Assembly (NCBI GenBank): GCA_003864495.1
Contig: ML133422.1
Location: forward strand, 927,057 to 991,056
DNA length: 64,000 nucleotides
Direction of reading: 5' to 3'
From: Nemopilema nomurai
Taxonomy: Eukaryota; Cnidaria; Scyphozoa; Rhizostomeae; Rhizostomatidae
Shown: piece by piece, positions 24,401 through 35,476 of the stretch
Numbering within the stretch: position 1 is the first letter of the stretch
How the letters are laid out: each line of letters begins with the position of its first letter
Made by a program: the position numbers and the translations under genes
The notes under the pieces: model-generated
Databases searched by the model: none
What the model was told of the DNA's origin: nothing
Seen by the model: the letters and a program-made list of their open reading frames with translations, nothing else

Positions 24401-26373
24401 TTTAAGTCTATGAACTAAATAATAACCAATGCATAAAGTGCAGTGACAAAATGGCCTTGTTGAATTAGGAGGAAGAAGAGAAGACTTCAAGAAGCGGGAG
24501 TTTTGTGAATAGACACTGCTCAAGCAAAGATTTGAGACCTAATTATGTGATAGCCGATATGGGCCTGGGGTAGGTGCCTCTTTTTAACTCACATACCTTC
24601 CGCTGGTGGAGTTGGAGGCTTTGTTGGTTTTGGTGTCGTAACCTTTGGTGTGGTTGGTTTCTTGGTCGGTTTCGGCTTTTGTGCATCAATAGCAAGATCT
24701 GAAATGAGTATAAAGCGCCATAGTGCAAAAATCTAGTCAGAATTACAATGAAAAGTCAGAATTACTATGAAATATTCTATAACGTGATTAGGCCTCAAGA
24801 TGATATCACAATTGATTTAAAATCCCTAAGGAACTTATCAAGGAATGAGTAAGCCGATGCCTGTATTTTTGGCATAGACAACGGAGCAACTGCTGTCTTT
24901 TTGTTATGGGTATGGTCATCGATACATCTTATGTTTGGGTGATGCTAGCCATAAAGAATTCATAACCCGGCCTGTCATTTGGCTAGATTAATGATCATTG
25001 CCTTATAAATAAATTTGTACAAAATGTAGGTACTGTCTGTTAGGTAGACAAGAAGTGTCGAGATCCAACAGGTGCCTTTTTTCGATCATTTCAACAAATC
25101 TCGATATACCAGACGCTTAGCGAGGGATCAACTTAAAAGGGCCAAGTTAAAATCAAAGTAATCAGAATCATGAAATTGGCGGTTAATTGGCTTGGAAAAA
25201 GCTGACTGGTTGATGAGAAAGTTATCAAATTCAAGGAAAAGGGAAAGATAAACGCAAGAATACTCACAGCTTATCGATAATAAAACCAAGATGGCTACGA
25301 ATTTATGGCTGTGAAAGGCCTAAAAAGAAAGCATAATTATTTAAGAGACAGGGCAAAAATCTGCCTTGAATTGGCATTTGTCGATAATCATATCTCTTGA
25401 AGGGATCAAAGCCTGTATTGCTGTTCAGTTTGGTTTTAGACATGTTTGTGATGGTCTTGTCCATAGATCACATCACTTTACTGTACTTCGTGCAAAGCCT
25501 TCCTAATACTCTCAAGAGCATCTTTGAATACAAAACAATTTCTAAAATTCTCTTTGAGAACTGGCTCTCGTAGGAAGCACCCCAACGCACCTCAAAAAGA
25601 TCAGTAATATTCAAGGCAAAAATGATCCTTTAAGAAAGGATTACTCACTTATGATAAGTAATATGATAGCAAATAAGGATTACTTTAGGTGAACATGAGA
25701 TAATTCATAAACCTTGCTTTAAATACACGATATTGGCATATTTTAGTTCTCAGTTTTCTACAATTGGCTGAATATTTGTTTTAAATTGGATTCTTAGCAT
25801 CGCGAGACATATTAATGGCTAATTGTAATAAACGTCAAAATAGCAAGTACTGTATGTTTTTGGTGCCTCCAATTGCAATAAAATTCTACACCAAAGAATA
25901 GTTAGGTCGGTGGTAACAGTTTAGCCAAATTGGTTAACAAGACATAAGATTATCAAGGAAGTATATTTTAGTAGGAGTATACAAGGAATCGAAAAAAACA
26001 GCAGAATACATTTTAAAATGCGATACCAGCTTTAGTCTTCGTACTTTGTGCGAATATCTCAGAATGTTTTATTTATAAAAAGCCACATAAGAAATTGTGC
26101 ATCTTCATAAAACTACAAGGCTAAGAGCTAGTTGAAACTTTTCTTAGTTCGTATTGGTGCCCCTTTTCAAATCATGGATGCTGGCAGGCATGTATGCAAA
26201 CTGACACAGTTTGACGGTATCGGCTTCAATGATTAGAAATGCCGTGACAGAACAGAAAGGTTGAAAAACCTTTTTACGTAAAAATACGTTCAAATGCCAC
26301 AAAGAGCCGAGAATATCAAGCTAAAATCTACAGAAGATTTTATTACAAAGAAAAATGATATTCTTACCTCCAT
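21435..26373 (-). CDS. Secreted SEA-domain protein with two minicollagen-type cysteine-rich domains
   Basis: Probable nematocyst (stinging capsule) wall or matrix protein. Exons in transcript order: 26373-26368, 25319-25268, 24698-24597, 24321-24212, 23806-23748, 22966-22827, 21772-21435. The total is 807 nt, 268 residues plus stop, with all junctions GT-AG and in phase. Residues 1-25 form a signal peptide (hydrophobic core KFVAILVLLSIS). About 26-53 is a Lys/Thr/Pro linker (KPTKKPTTPKVTTPKPTKPP). About 54-157 resembles a SEA domain, ending LEIQPSYIEV; the usual GSVVV autocleavage motif is absent, with GILAHFAIRF at that strand. CRD1 at 173-190 (CMGGCPQTCSPACDASCC) and CRD2 at 221-238 (CAVGCPATCAPTCTPTCC) match the minicollagen spacing C-x3-C-x3-C-x3-C-x3-CC exactly. 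Between them is a Pro-rich linker with six consecutive prolines. The last 30 residues are basic. There is no Gly-X-Y collagen repeat, so it is not a minicollagen proper. Known: these CRDs fold in minicollagens and NOWA and crosslink by disulphides in the capsule wall. Inferred: this protein joins that network. The SEA call rests on pattern only. Confidence 0.85.
21469..21619 (-). other. CRD1 - polyproline - CRD2 segment of the SEA/CRD protein
   Basis: Marks the part of the terminal exon that carries both cysteine-rich domains and the proline linker; the bounds are approximate. Twelve cysteines fall at minicollagen spacing. The exon is more GC-rich than the others of the gene, so it raises long shadow frames on both strands that should not be annotated. 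Confidence 0.7.
23040..23165. repeat. Degenerate tandem repeat of ggtgatcaat
   Basis: About ten copies of a 9-11 bp word close to atggtgatca, in the intron between the fifth and sixth exons of the SEA/CRD gene. Confidence 0.7.
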
Positions 26374-29210
26374 TTTCACGTTTAAGGATGGCCTACGTTA
26401 CGATCCAGGCTCGAGCATCAACGAAAATATTTACAACGTGTGATCACATCGAGAGAGGAGTCATTTCACAAGATCAAAAGGGCAAGACCATCTGGTCAAG
26501 CATAAAGATCTACCCGTCACAGCAAAAGACTCGATGCAGCGTTGCAGCGACAGCTGGAAAGGAAGAGCAGAGCCTAAAAGGCAATGCGCTAGCGATTGTG
26601 GTATATATTGCCCTTTGGTATGATGGTTGATGGATGATACAGTCTTTCAGAGCTGCAGAGATAGGCTCGCATTCAAAGGGCGATGCATAGAAATGATGTA
26701 AACAAAGTGCCTAGGCCATGTCGGGCAGAGTATCGGGAGAAGCATCAGTGACCTGCTAGTTGAATGGCTGACCGACTCCCAGGTCAAGCCAATGAGCTTC
26801 ACTGGTTTCGAAACAAACTAATGCAGAAATTGGAAATTAATACATGGTTATAGCATATGCCTTTGTTTGTTTTGTCGCCAGCCACCCACGAAACACGCAA
26901 AGTGTCGCAAACACTTCAACATTTGGGCTGGCGTCAAAGAAAAGTGTAAGGCACCTATCATAGGGCCACTGTTATAAGACTTGACTCTTGACTCCGCTAT
27001 CTGCTGACGATTCAGTAACTTATTCTTCTAGTGCCGGAAAAAGGAATTTCTGAATGTATTGCATAGCCCTAGGAAGTATAATTTTATTCAAAAGTATTGA
27101 AATAAACTAGCACCGAGATTGAGTATTAGATCATAAAGATGCCACTACCGTGACATATCAAAGGTTGCCTGTAGGGTATAGCTATACATTGTTGGGTATC
27201 TATTACATCCCTTAATCGAATGATAGATTTCGTTTAGCAATGTTCTCTTCTATCAGAATGCTCATCCAGGGCCCTCAATACTGCAGTGAATTAGATGATC
27301 AGGTGCAAATACCTCGCAGTGGCTCATGTATTCGAAGCAGTGTAAAATGAAGTATGAAGGAAAACTTGCTGTCAATATATGATTCATTTTGTACGGTCTG
27401 CACTTAGACAGTACAAAACATACTTCATGATATGGATCCCTTGTCTTTAATGCATTGATGATTTAATGAAGACGTTTCTAGAGTATTTTTGTTTACATAA
27501 AACTCGTGCGCCATTTGTTTGACTTAAACATGCAGCTAGAGAGGCTTGAAATGCCAAGGCCTTAAGACTAGTTTAAATGAACACTGGGACTGCTAGCAAT
27601 TATTTATTCAATTAGGTTGTCCAGTTTAAAAGTGTTTATCATCAGTCAAGTCAAGTTTGCCACAACTAGTATTGACAAGGTCGCCATAAGTGACAATATG
27701 TAAGGAAGAGATGATAGAGCTAGCGACTGATAACAAGAGTGGGGCTGATAACCGACTAGATGCGCATATAGGATGCATGGCTACTTCTATCTTACTTTTA
27801 CATTAAGAAACCGTGAATTTCGAGTCTGCAAAGTTAACCATATATTTTTTTATTCTAGCATACCAAAACACTTTTAGCCTACTCTGGGCGCTTTTAAATC
27901 ATGTAAAAAGATTGGATCTTCGGTTTTGAACGGAAAATCAATCAAAATATAAGACTGTCGTTTGATTTGCAGCATTTAACGGATTTGAATTTGGTGAACA
28001 TCCGGTTTTTGGCCAAGGAAATGTGATGGAAAGATACCAACGGGTTACATTTTCATTTGAAAAAAATCGCATTTAAAACCCCTTTATTTTCTTTATGTTA
28101 CCTGTCGTTTTTCAAAGCTTCAGCTCCAAGAGAAATTCTTTTTTAAACAACTTGTACCTGTATTAATGTCCCGGTAGAATTTTTATTTCTATGTAAGATT
28201 CGAGCTTGATTGTCGAACACTACATAGAGAGTCGCTTGTAACACCTCAGTATTTGCTGCTACGATGAAGAGAAATGTAATAAAGAACCTTTATAACAGTT
28301 TATCACCTACGTTGAACGCATGAGAGATGACACTTCGATGCAGTTGACGGCTTCCTTAAGGAAATTGTGGAGGCGCACAAGAGCTGGAAATACTTCTGTA
28401 ACGCTAATTAACTTTAATTGCTTAATTAATTATAATGACCGTTATATGTGCAGGCAGGGATGGTTATGAGAAAAAGGAATTGTTGTGGATCAGTTTAGAT
28501 ATTTGTAATTATGATTACTTCGCGCGATTACTCATTTGTGATTGACATGCATATATCAGGATAATTTACATGAGGATTTCGAATTGTGCATGCTAAGATG
28601 TCTTCTTACATAGTAATTAAAAACTCATACTTGAGGTATCTATTTCACTCTATATGTATCAGATAAGCTTCAGTTTATAAACAAGCAAATATAGCAGCGA
28701 TATAACGTACTTCTTGGTCTGATACTCTTGAAACAAATTTCTTGAAACAATGAAAAAACTTTTATTTTTCATTTACTTTATTTATCTAATTATTTTCTTT
28801 TATTTATCATAACTAAAACGATAACATTTACCATGATGTATGATATTATATACAAACGGTCTAGTATTGCATAAAAAGTTATTTGGCAACTAATGAAATA
28901 GACAAAAATGCCATTTCATCCAATGTAATTACTAACACTATAAAACATTTAGGCTGCATCAACTCTCCAATGCAATTTGTCGAAAATTTTAATAACCTTT
29001 TTCAGCTTCGGTTTATTCATCTGGAATGAACCTTGGAAATACCATGCACGATATGAAGCATAATTTGATTGGCTGATGTTTTTCACTGTCCGATGTCAAA
29101 ATCTCTTCTCCATATCCAAACATTGAATTAGATACTCGTTGCATCTGAACAACATTCTATTAAGACTTGAAGTGTGGCCTCTTGCTGAAAACGAGATTGC
29201 ATTGAAGGGG
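26374..29210. other. Intergenic region between the SEA/CRD and ApeC genes
   Basis: About 2.8 kb. The left part should hold the promoter and 5' UTR of the minus-strand SEA/CRD gene; the right part should hold the 3' UTR of the ApeC gene. No exon, RNA gene or clear repeat was recognised. The open frame at 26355-26630 (+) overlaps the start of the SEA/CRD gene and lacks coding character. Confidence 0.4.
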
Positions 29211-32200
29211 CTACCATATCTCATCAGGCATCGGAAAGACCTCCTCCTCCTCCTCTTCTTCGCCTCCCGCAGCCGCAGCGGCCCTTTTATTCAAGTAGTG
29301 CTTCACAACGAATATCAAGCCTGCTGTTCCGCAAATTATACCAGCAACAATGCTTCCAATAGCAACTGCCATTCCAGGTGAGCTCTTAGATGTCGTAGCA
29401 AATCCCGGAAGCTGTGTGGACAAGGTCATAAAATCAGAACTCACTAACTACTTTCACATTTGGATTCCAGCAAGTTCTTTTCCAATTTAATAAAAAGACA
29501 AAAAAGGAAAAGGGGCTGCCATACAAAAATGTATGAGCAATGGTGGTCAACTTGTGCAGACATTAAACAAAAATGTGTAGTGATGATTTTGAAATAAAGA
29601 ATATTATTTTCTCATCGAAAAAGGACTGGAAGCAAAGCAATTACATCTTTCACTTTCTAGCTTTAAGATCATCTTTACAACTTCTTTCACTCACAATCCT
29701 CCATTTAATTAGTTATCTGTTGTCAGTATTGAAAATATATTTTAGCCAAGTCGGTTTCTCAACCTATGGGAGTTTTTTCACTTAACGTCATCGTTTTGTG
29801 ATAAAAAGGTGAACATAGATGAATACCCTTGTGTTGAGCATAATAAATTCTGATGAAAATAACACCTGACAAAAGCAACCTAACCACGCTTTGAGAGTCT
29901 TCCGTTTGTTTTGGAAATTTTTAATAAGAGCCTTTTCATGTTTTCATCAAGTCTTCGTCTCCACGAAAGTGAGGGCAAACTAAAATTTGTTTGCAATGAT
30001 TTTTCACATTGAACACCCTACTCTCGTAAATAAAGTTTGCACGATTCATGCACTGGAAGGCACAAGAAAGTTAAAGGGAGTTAAAAAGCATTTTTCGGAT
30101 CAAAATAGCCGAAACCGAGAGCACCAAGGGGCAAGAGGGGTATAGGGGCGAGTTTTTCATAAAGGTCACTCATTGCAAGTATGGTGTTCCTTATAGTCTC
30201 TCTGTTTAGCTACCCCTGATGTTGGAAAACCAACTTTTCTGTTGCAGTGTTCCACTTTTAACACGTTTTCTCACCACTGGACAAATTGCTCTTAGGACAA
30301 TCAATCCATAGGTTTGAGTATCCAACATGCCTATGTTACCATCATATTGAATTATTTTCAAGTCTGGAAAGGTCAAGAAAGTTGTACAAATAAAAGCACT
30401 TACGTCAGCCCTTTTTCCGCTGACATCAACAATCTCACTTTTGGCAGCTTGCGAAGGATCAATCTCCGATGAATTTTTACAAACTGCTCCATGCACTCCA
30501 CATCCACCTGAAACAAGTAGACAAGGCTAGCTTATAAACAGACACAACACAGAGCAGTAAGAAAAAAATTATAACTATTTGGGGATAATAATGTCCAATT
30601 TTATAAGAAATTTGGAGAAGTTTCCAGATGAACTGATAATCTCTAAGAACCTGGGATTTATTTTCAGAAAGGTTTCAGTTGCTAACAAATTGAAATAGTT
30701 CTTAGTAGATAATGATATTAAGTAACTCTTTAGTCACATATCTGCTATATGTTTGGCTGAGGTCAAGTTGGGGGCGACAAAAGATTGAAGTGCACACTAA
30801 TGATCTAAAACAGGCAATTTTTTTAAATTGGAAATAGGAGCGCAGGAGCCAAGAGGCAATGTCGAACTATGTCTTCAATATTTTCATTTGGCAGAGACGA
30901 GAAAAGCTTCTTTAAAATCCTATTAGAAAGCTGGTTGTTTGATGGCTGAATCAAGGTAGTTTATTGCTTGAAAAACCTACTCTTACCGAATTCGTAGTAG
31001 CAGAAATAGATTTTGGTGTTCCAACGCCCTTTTCTGACGTCATAAGGGACAATGCGGCTATTGTCATTCCTGTTTCCTTTATCTTCATCATCCCATTTGA
31101 CAAATTCCGAAATGGACCTTGCCCCTGATACTGTTTGGCACTCAGAAGATCCGAAAGCAAGTAGGAAGAACGGTTGTACTAATGGCAAAGAGATTGGTAC
31201 CTAAAAGGACAAGTATCTGAGTAAATAAAGAGTAAATGAATGGATAGTAAATCAAACATTGAGCAAGTTACAGCTAAGAATGATCTTTTTGGTAGTTGAC
31301 TTACGTTGTGAATTCTGAAGGGCGTGCTCTAAGAGCTGCTACTGTTTTGGTAATGTCACCACGACTTCTCCTCTCACAATTAATTTAACTCATAGGCAAT
31401 CAGAGAGGTCATTATAGATACAACTCAAGTATCACCGATATGTTTTCTGGAAAGTCCTGAGTACCTCTGCCTCTATAGTACGCTTCTTTACACCAATAAA
31501 TCAGGAGGTTGGAGAGGTGTGGAACCATATTTCCTTACGCTTATCTTACAGGACATAATTCACAAATACTACAAACTGCTGTCTTATACCTTTTGATTCA
31601 TTTAGTCCCGTTAATGTATGAACTTTTCTTCTACGTAGATTAATCATTAGAATCACACCCACTGAGTCATTGTTATATTGTGCTATAGAGGTCTACAGTT
31701 TTTTGCTACTGAAGCGAGTGACCGATACTTATTCTGAACCAAGACCTTCTCTGTAGCACACGCAACTTTAAATAAAGTTAAGAGTCAGGGAAGCAATAGG
31801 TACGTATTGCTAAGAGTGAGGCATTTGTAGTGCCTTGGAGTAGTTGTAGCAAAAGGTACCATGCTAGTTAGAATAAGCATTTTCTTCCCACATGAATGCT
31901 TGCTTGAGGTTAGAGCCCAATATCCCACCTATCCTATCCTATCCTATCCTATTCTATCCTATCCTATCCTATCCTATCCTATCCTATCCTATCCTATCCT
32001 ATCCCATCCCATCCCATCCTATCCTATCCTATCCCATCCCATCCCATCCTATCCTATCCTATCCTATTCTATCCTATCCTATCCTATCATCTATCTATCC
32101 TATCCTATCCTATCCTATCCTATCCTATCCTATCCCATCCCATCACATCCTATCCTATCCTATCCTATCCCATTCTATCCTATCCTATCCTATCCTATCC

Positions 32201-34388
32201 TATCCTATTCTATCCTATCCTATCCTATCCTATCCTATCCCATCCCATCCTATCCTATCCTATCCTATCCCATTCTATCCTATCCTATCCTATCCTATCC
32301 TATCCATCCTATTCTATCCTATCCTATCCTATCCTATCCATCCTATCCTATCCTATCCTATCCTATCCTATCCCATCCTATCCTATCCTATCCTATCCTA
32401 TCCTATCCTGTCCTGTCCTGTCCTGTCCTATCCTATCCTTAGCATGCAATCCTGTCCTGTCCTGTCCTGTCCTGTCCTATCCTATCCTTAGCATGCATTT
32501 GAAGTTGAACTACAAACCTTTTTATCCCCGTCAATTCTACAGCACGTGTAGATCAGTGTGTCCCTCTCGTAAATACCAGCAGGAAGGTATCCATCGTATA
32601 AATTCTCTGAATCAATCATCTCATCGTTTTCGTCGTCCCAAAATATCCAACCTGCAACGAAAAAGCAGTACTCAAAATTCAGTTCACCGTGAGCAAAAAT
32701 GCACTCGTAGACTGTAATGGTAAATAATAAGGCCTATCCTCTGTTTAGTGCTTCACCCTTTATTCGAAAAACAGGGTCTAGAAACTCGAACTTGTAATTT
32801 TGATTATCAAAGTGATGAATTTCGCAGCAAATCAGTAAAAAGGGATCTGAAAGGTATTGCAATTCTTCATTGCTTCTGTTTGGAATTATGCATTGTTGTT
32901 ATCGCCTCTAGCCAGGTTGACATAATGCGATTAAGCCTAAAGGATTTCTTAAAGTGATACAGACAGGTGTTTGACTTGCAGCTAGCCAACCAGGGAACTA
33001 CCGTAATCTCAAGACAATTGTCATCGCTAGACTATCGTTATCATTTTCGTTATCGCCATCGTTATCTTGAAATCATTGTCATTGTTAGAGCAAATGCCTG
33101 CAGCATCCAATATTTTCATTTGGAAAGGATTTCAAGCAATGCCAGGAAGATAGGTCGTGGCTGATAGGAGATGACGATGCGGCATCGCAGAGGCTTAGTA
33201 GGATTCCAATAAATCGATATTCACCTATTTCTATATGCATACATTATTGTGCATTACCAAAAGATCGGTATTGCGCACACGTTGGCTAGCAAGTAAAACG
33301 GGAATAGGCTGACTTAGCAGTTTAGTCCCACCACATTCTAACTTTAGAGGGGAAGGGGGGGGGGGGGGGTGATTTGGATGCCGGGAACAGATAGTGACCA
33401 TTCACAGATGCTATAGAATTCTTTAAAAAAGACTTTTGAAATTGTACGAAAAATTCACTGATCAACTTCTACCTTCTTTTAAGCCACGTGGACATGTTGG
33501 TCCGTATCTGTATATACAATATTGCCCAAGGGGCCAATCTCCTGAACCGTCGCTTGAGTCGAATTTGGTACAAAATTCCTGCCTGATTCCATGTTTGTTG
33601 ACTGTGCCTGACAAGTGGTACGACTCCGAGCGACCATTAGAGTTGAGGACGTTTTCTGAATCTTGATACCTCATGCCTTCTTTCCAGTCGGCAGGGCACC
33701 CAGTGGTCGGCCTAGGCAGTGAGTAGATTCCAACAGGCCACTCAAATGAAGCTAGGATCAGATGAGAAATGAAACGCTGTTAGAATTGACTTCTTGATCG
33801 CTAATATGTCATATACGACAGCTGTTGTTATATCAGCATTGATATCACAGTTACTACCAGCAATGACTATAAGTGATTTGTTACTACCAAGTCAATTGTT
33901 GGAGATTTGAAGTTGTTTTTATACGACGTTATGTTTAAATAAAAATCACCAGACTCTTCCCAGCTTTGTATTTTACACTTGTATATGCATCTTGAAGGGT
34001 TTGATATTTGATAAAAAGCATTTCCTTCTTGTAGCCTTTCATTTAGTGATCTTGAATGATGCAATAATGCAAGAGTCCAGGAGCCCCGGAAAATGTACGT
34101 TTTTCTTTCCAAGGTGGATCTCAGAAAAGACATTGAAAAATAGAAAATTCATCCAGGAGGTTAAAAGATGAAGCCATGAATGGTTTAATTATGTTTCAAA
34201 GCGCTCAGAGGACTATTGTATTTACGAAACGGATCGATAATCTTGAAAAGCGTGGATATTTAAGTAAATAAAGTAAATTATACTGTCTTTCAGATAAGAG
34301 TACGCTAAAATTGCTTTTACTAACCTCTTAGTTGGACGATCGCTTCCATGAAAAAGAGTAATTGAAGAATCATTTGGACATCCTTCAT
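29211..34388 (-). CDS. ApeC (apextrin-like) domain type I membrane protein
   Basis: Complete model: exons 34388-34325, 33751-33473, 32651-32518, 31200-30987, 30507-30404 and 29411-29211, 996 nt, 331 residues plus stop, every junction in phase. Residues 1 to about 22 are a signal peptide (MKDVQMILQLLFFMEAIVQL). The ApeC domain follows, about 25-230. Its hallmarks are WPVGIYSLPRPTTGCPADW, then RYQDSEN, an FC pair, WPLGQYCIYRYGPTCPRG, WDDEN, GYLPAGIYERDTLIYTCC, PISLPLVQPFFLL, CQTVSGA, KWDDED and IYFCYYEF. A short Cys-containing stalk (GGCGVHGAVC) leads to a transmembrane helix at about 279-303 (VAIGSIVAGIICGTAGLIFV). The cytoplasmic tail is short and ends in an acidic run of seven Glu before VFPMPDEIW. 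Known: ApeC proteins occur in marine invertebrates; characterised apextrins bind microbial peptidoglycan or act in development. Inferred: this membrane-anchored form is a surface recognition or adhesion protein. Ligand unknown. Confidence 0.92.
31928..32490. repeat. ATCCT pentanucleotide microsatellite, about 560 bp
   Basis: Over 100 copies of tatcc, with ATCCC, ATTCT and GTCCT variants in recurring blocks. Near the right edge the block GTCCT(n)-ATCCT(2)-ttagcatgca occurs twice, as if duplicated by unequal exchange. It lies in the ApeC gene intron between exons 32651-32518 and 31200-30987, ending under 30 bp inside the donor end of the intron. Its two overlapping open frames (repeated SYPIL) are artefacts. 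Confidence 0.97.
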
Positions 34389-35476
34389 ACATATTTCAAT
34401 AACATTTCTTCAGGCCATGTCAATAAATGGTAATTATAACATCCATTTAAACTTGTCGATATCATTCGTTTCAATAGTTATTGAACTTTAGTAATAATAA
34501 TTAGCTCGTTTACAATGAAGTCTGGCTTGAACGATGCTATACTCTCTTAGCCGCGCTCATTAAATATTAATTTCGAAACCAATGCGATGCTCAGGAAGAA
34601 ACGGAGTGAAGCCGCTACATGCTTTCCGCTCGAATGAACACAGATGAACACTTCCGGTAGAAATATTAGGGATTAAACATTAATCAAAACAAGAACTGCC
34701 TGGAACAAGCGGAAAGATAGGCTTTGTTTATACTTGATGTAGAACAATTTGATAACACACCGACACAGGCAACTGAAGCTAGGAAATTTTGTTGTTGAAT
34801 ATAATTTTCAGGATACCTGGATACTGTTCCTTGAGTTTCTGAAAGATTCGGCGGGAAAGATTGGAGGCCATAAAGAGATTTTGGCCATAAAGAGATCGTT
34901 CTTTTCATATTTCAATTCATTTCTTTCAAGAATAAAATTCTTTGGTGTGGCAAAGAAAAGTTTAAATGTTTGCGTGTTTACTATGAGGGGTTGTACTTTT
35001 TGTGAAAGTATTTAGAGTATGGAACATCTGAAATACTTTTGAATAGATATGCATTTCAATTCATAAAATCCTACAGCATGGCAGTAAAGCGAAACAGATT
35101 TCACTTAAAATATTTTACTAACAATAAATAGATTCAGTGACATTTCACAGTTTTTTGCATACACCTAACCTAACAAAATTCAGTGACCTAAAAAACTGTT
35201 TGTAGCATCACACCTATCAGTGTCTGGATGGAGGCTAAAAGATTAAACATGAAAAAGACAACACTTAGTTTCAAATATAAAATTCATTATAAGAAAGAAC
35301 ATTTCATATAGCTTTCTTGATCCCTGATCAAAGTCATACTGTTAACAAATGACAGTTGAGATGCTGGTTCACTTGATTAATATCATGACAGATTAACAGA
35401 TTGACAGAGTAATTAAAATAAAAAAGATAAATATAAGATTTCCAAAATTCACTAATGATCTGAATTGGCTCAAGTC
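34389..35476. other. Spacer between ApeC gene and V-ATPase subunit E
   Basis: About 1.1 kb. It should contain the ApeC promoter and 5' UTR and the 3' UTR of the V-ATPase gene, both on the minus strand. No other feature was recognised. Confidence 0.45.

Noticed and set aside
26355..26630. Plus-strand 91-residue frame
   Set aside because: It overlaps the start codon and promoter of the SEA/CRD gene, with no motif and no splice partner.
31861..32491. Two overlapping plus-strand open frames of about 195 residues with repeated SYPIL
   Set aside because: They are the ATCCT microsatellite read in two frames; a 5-bp unit without stops gives a periodic open frame in every phase.
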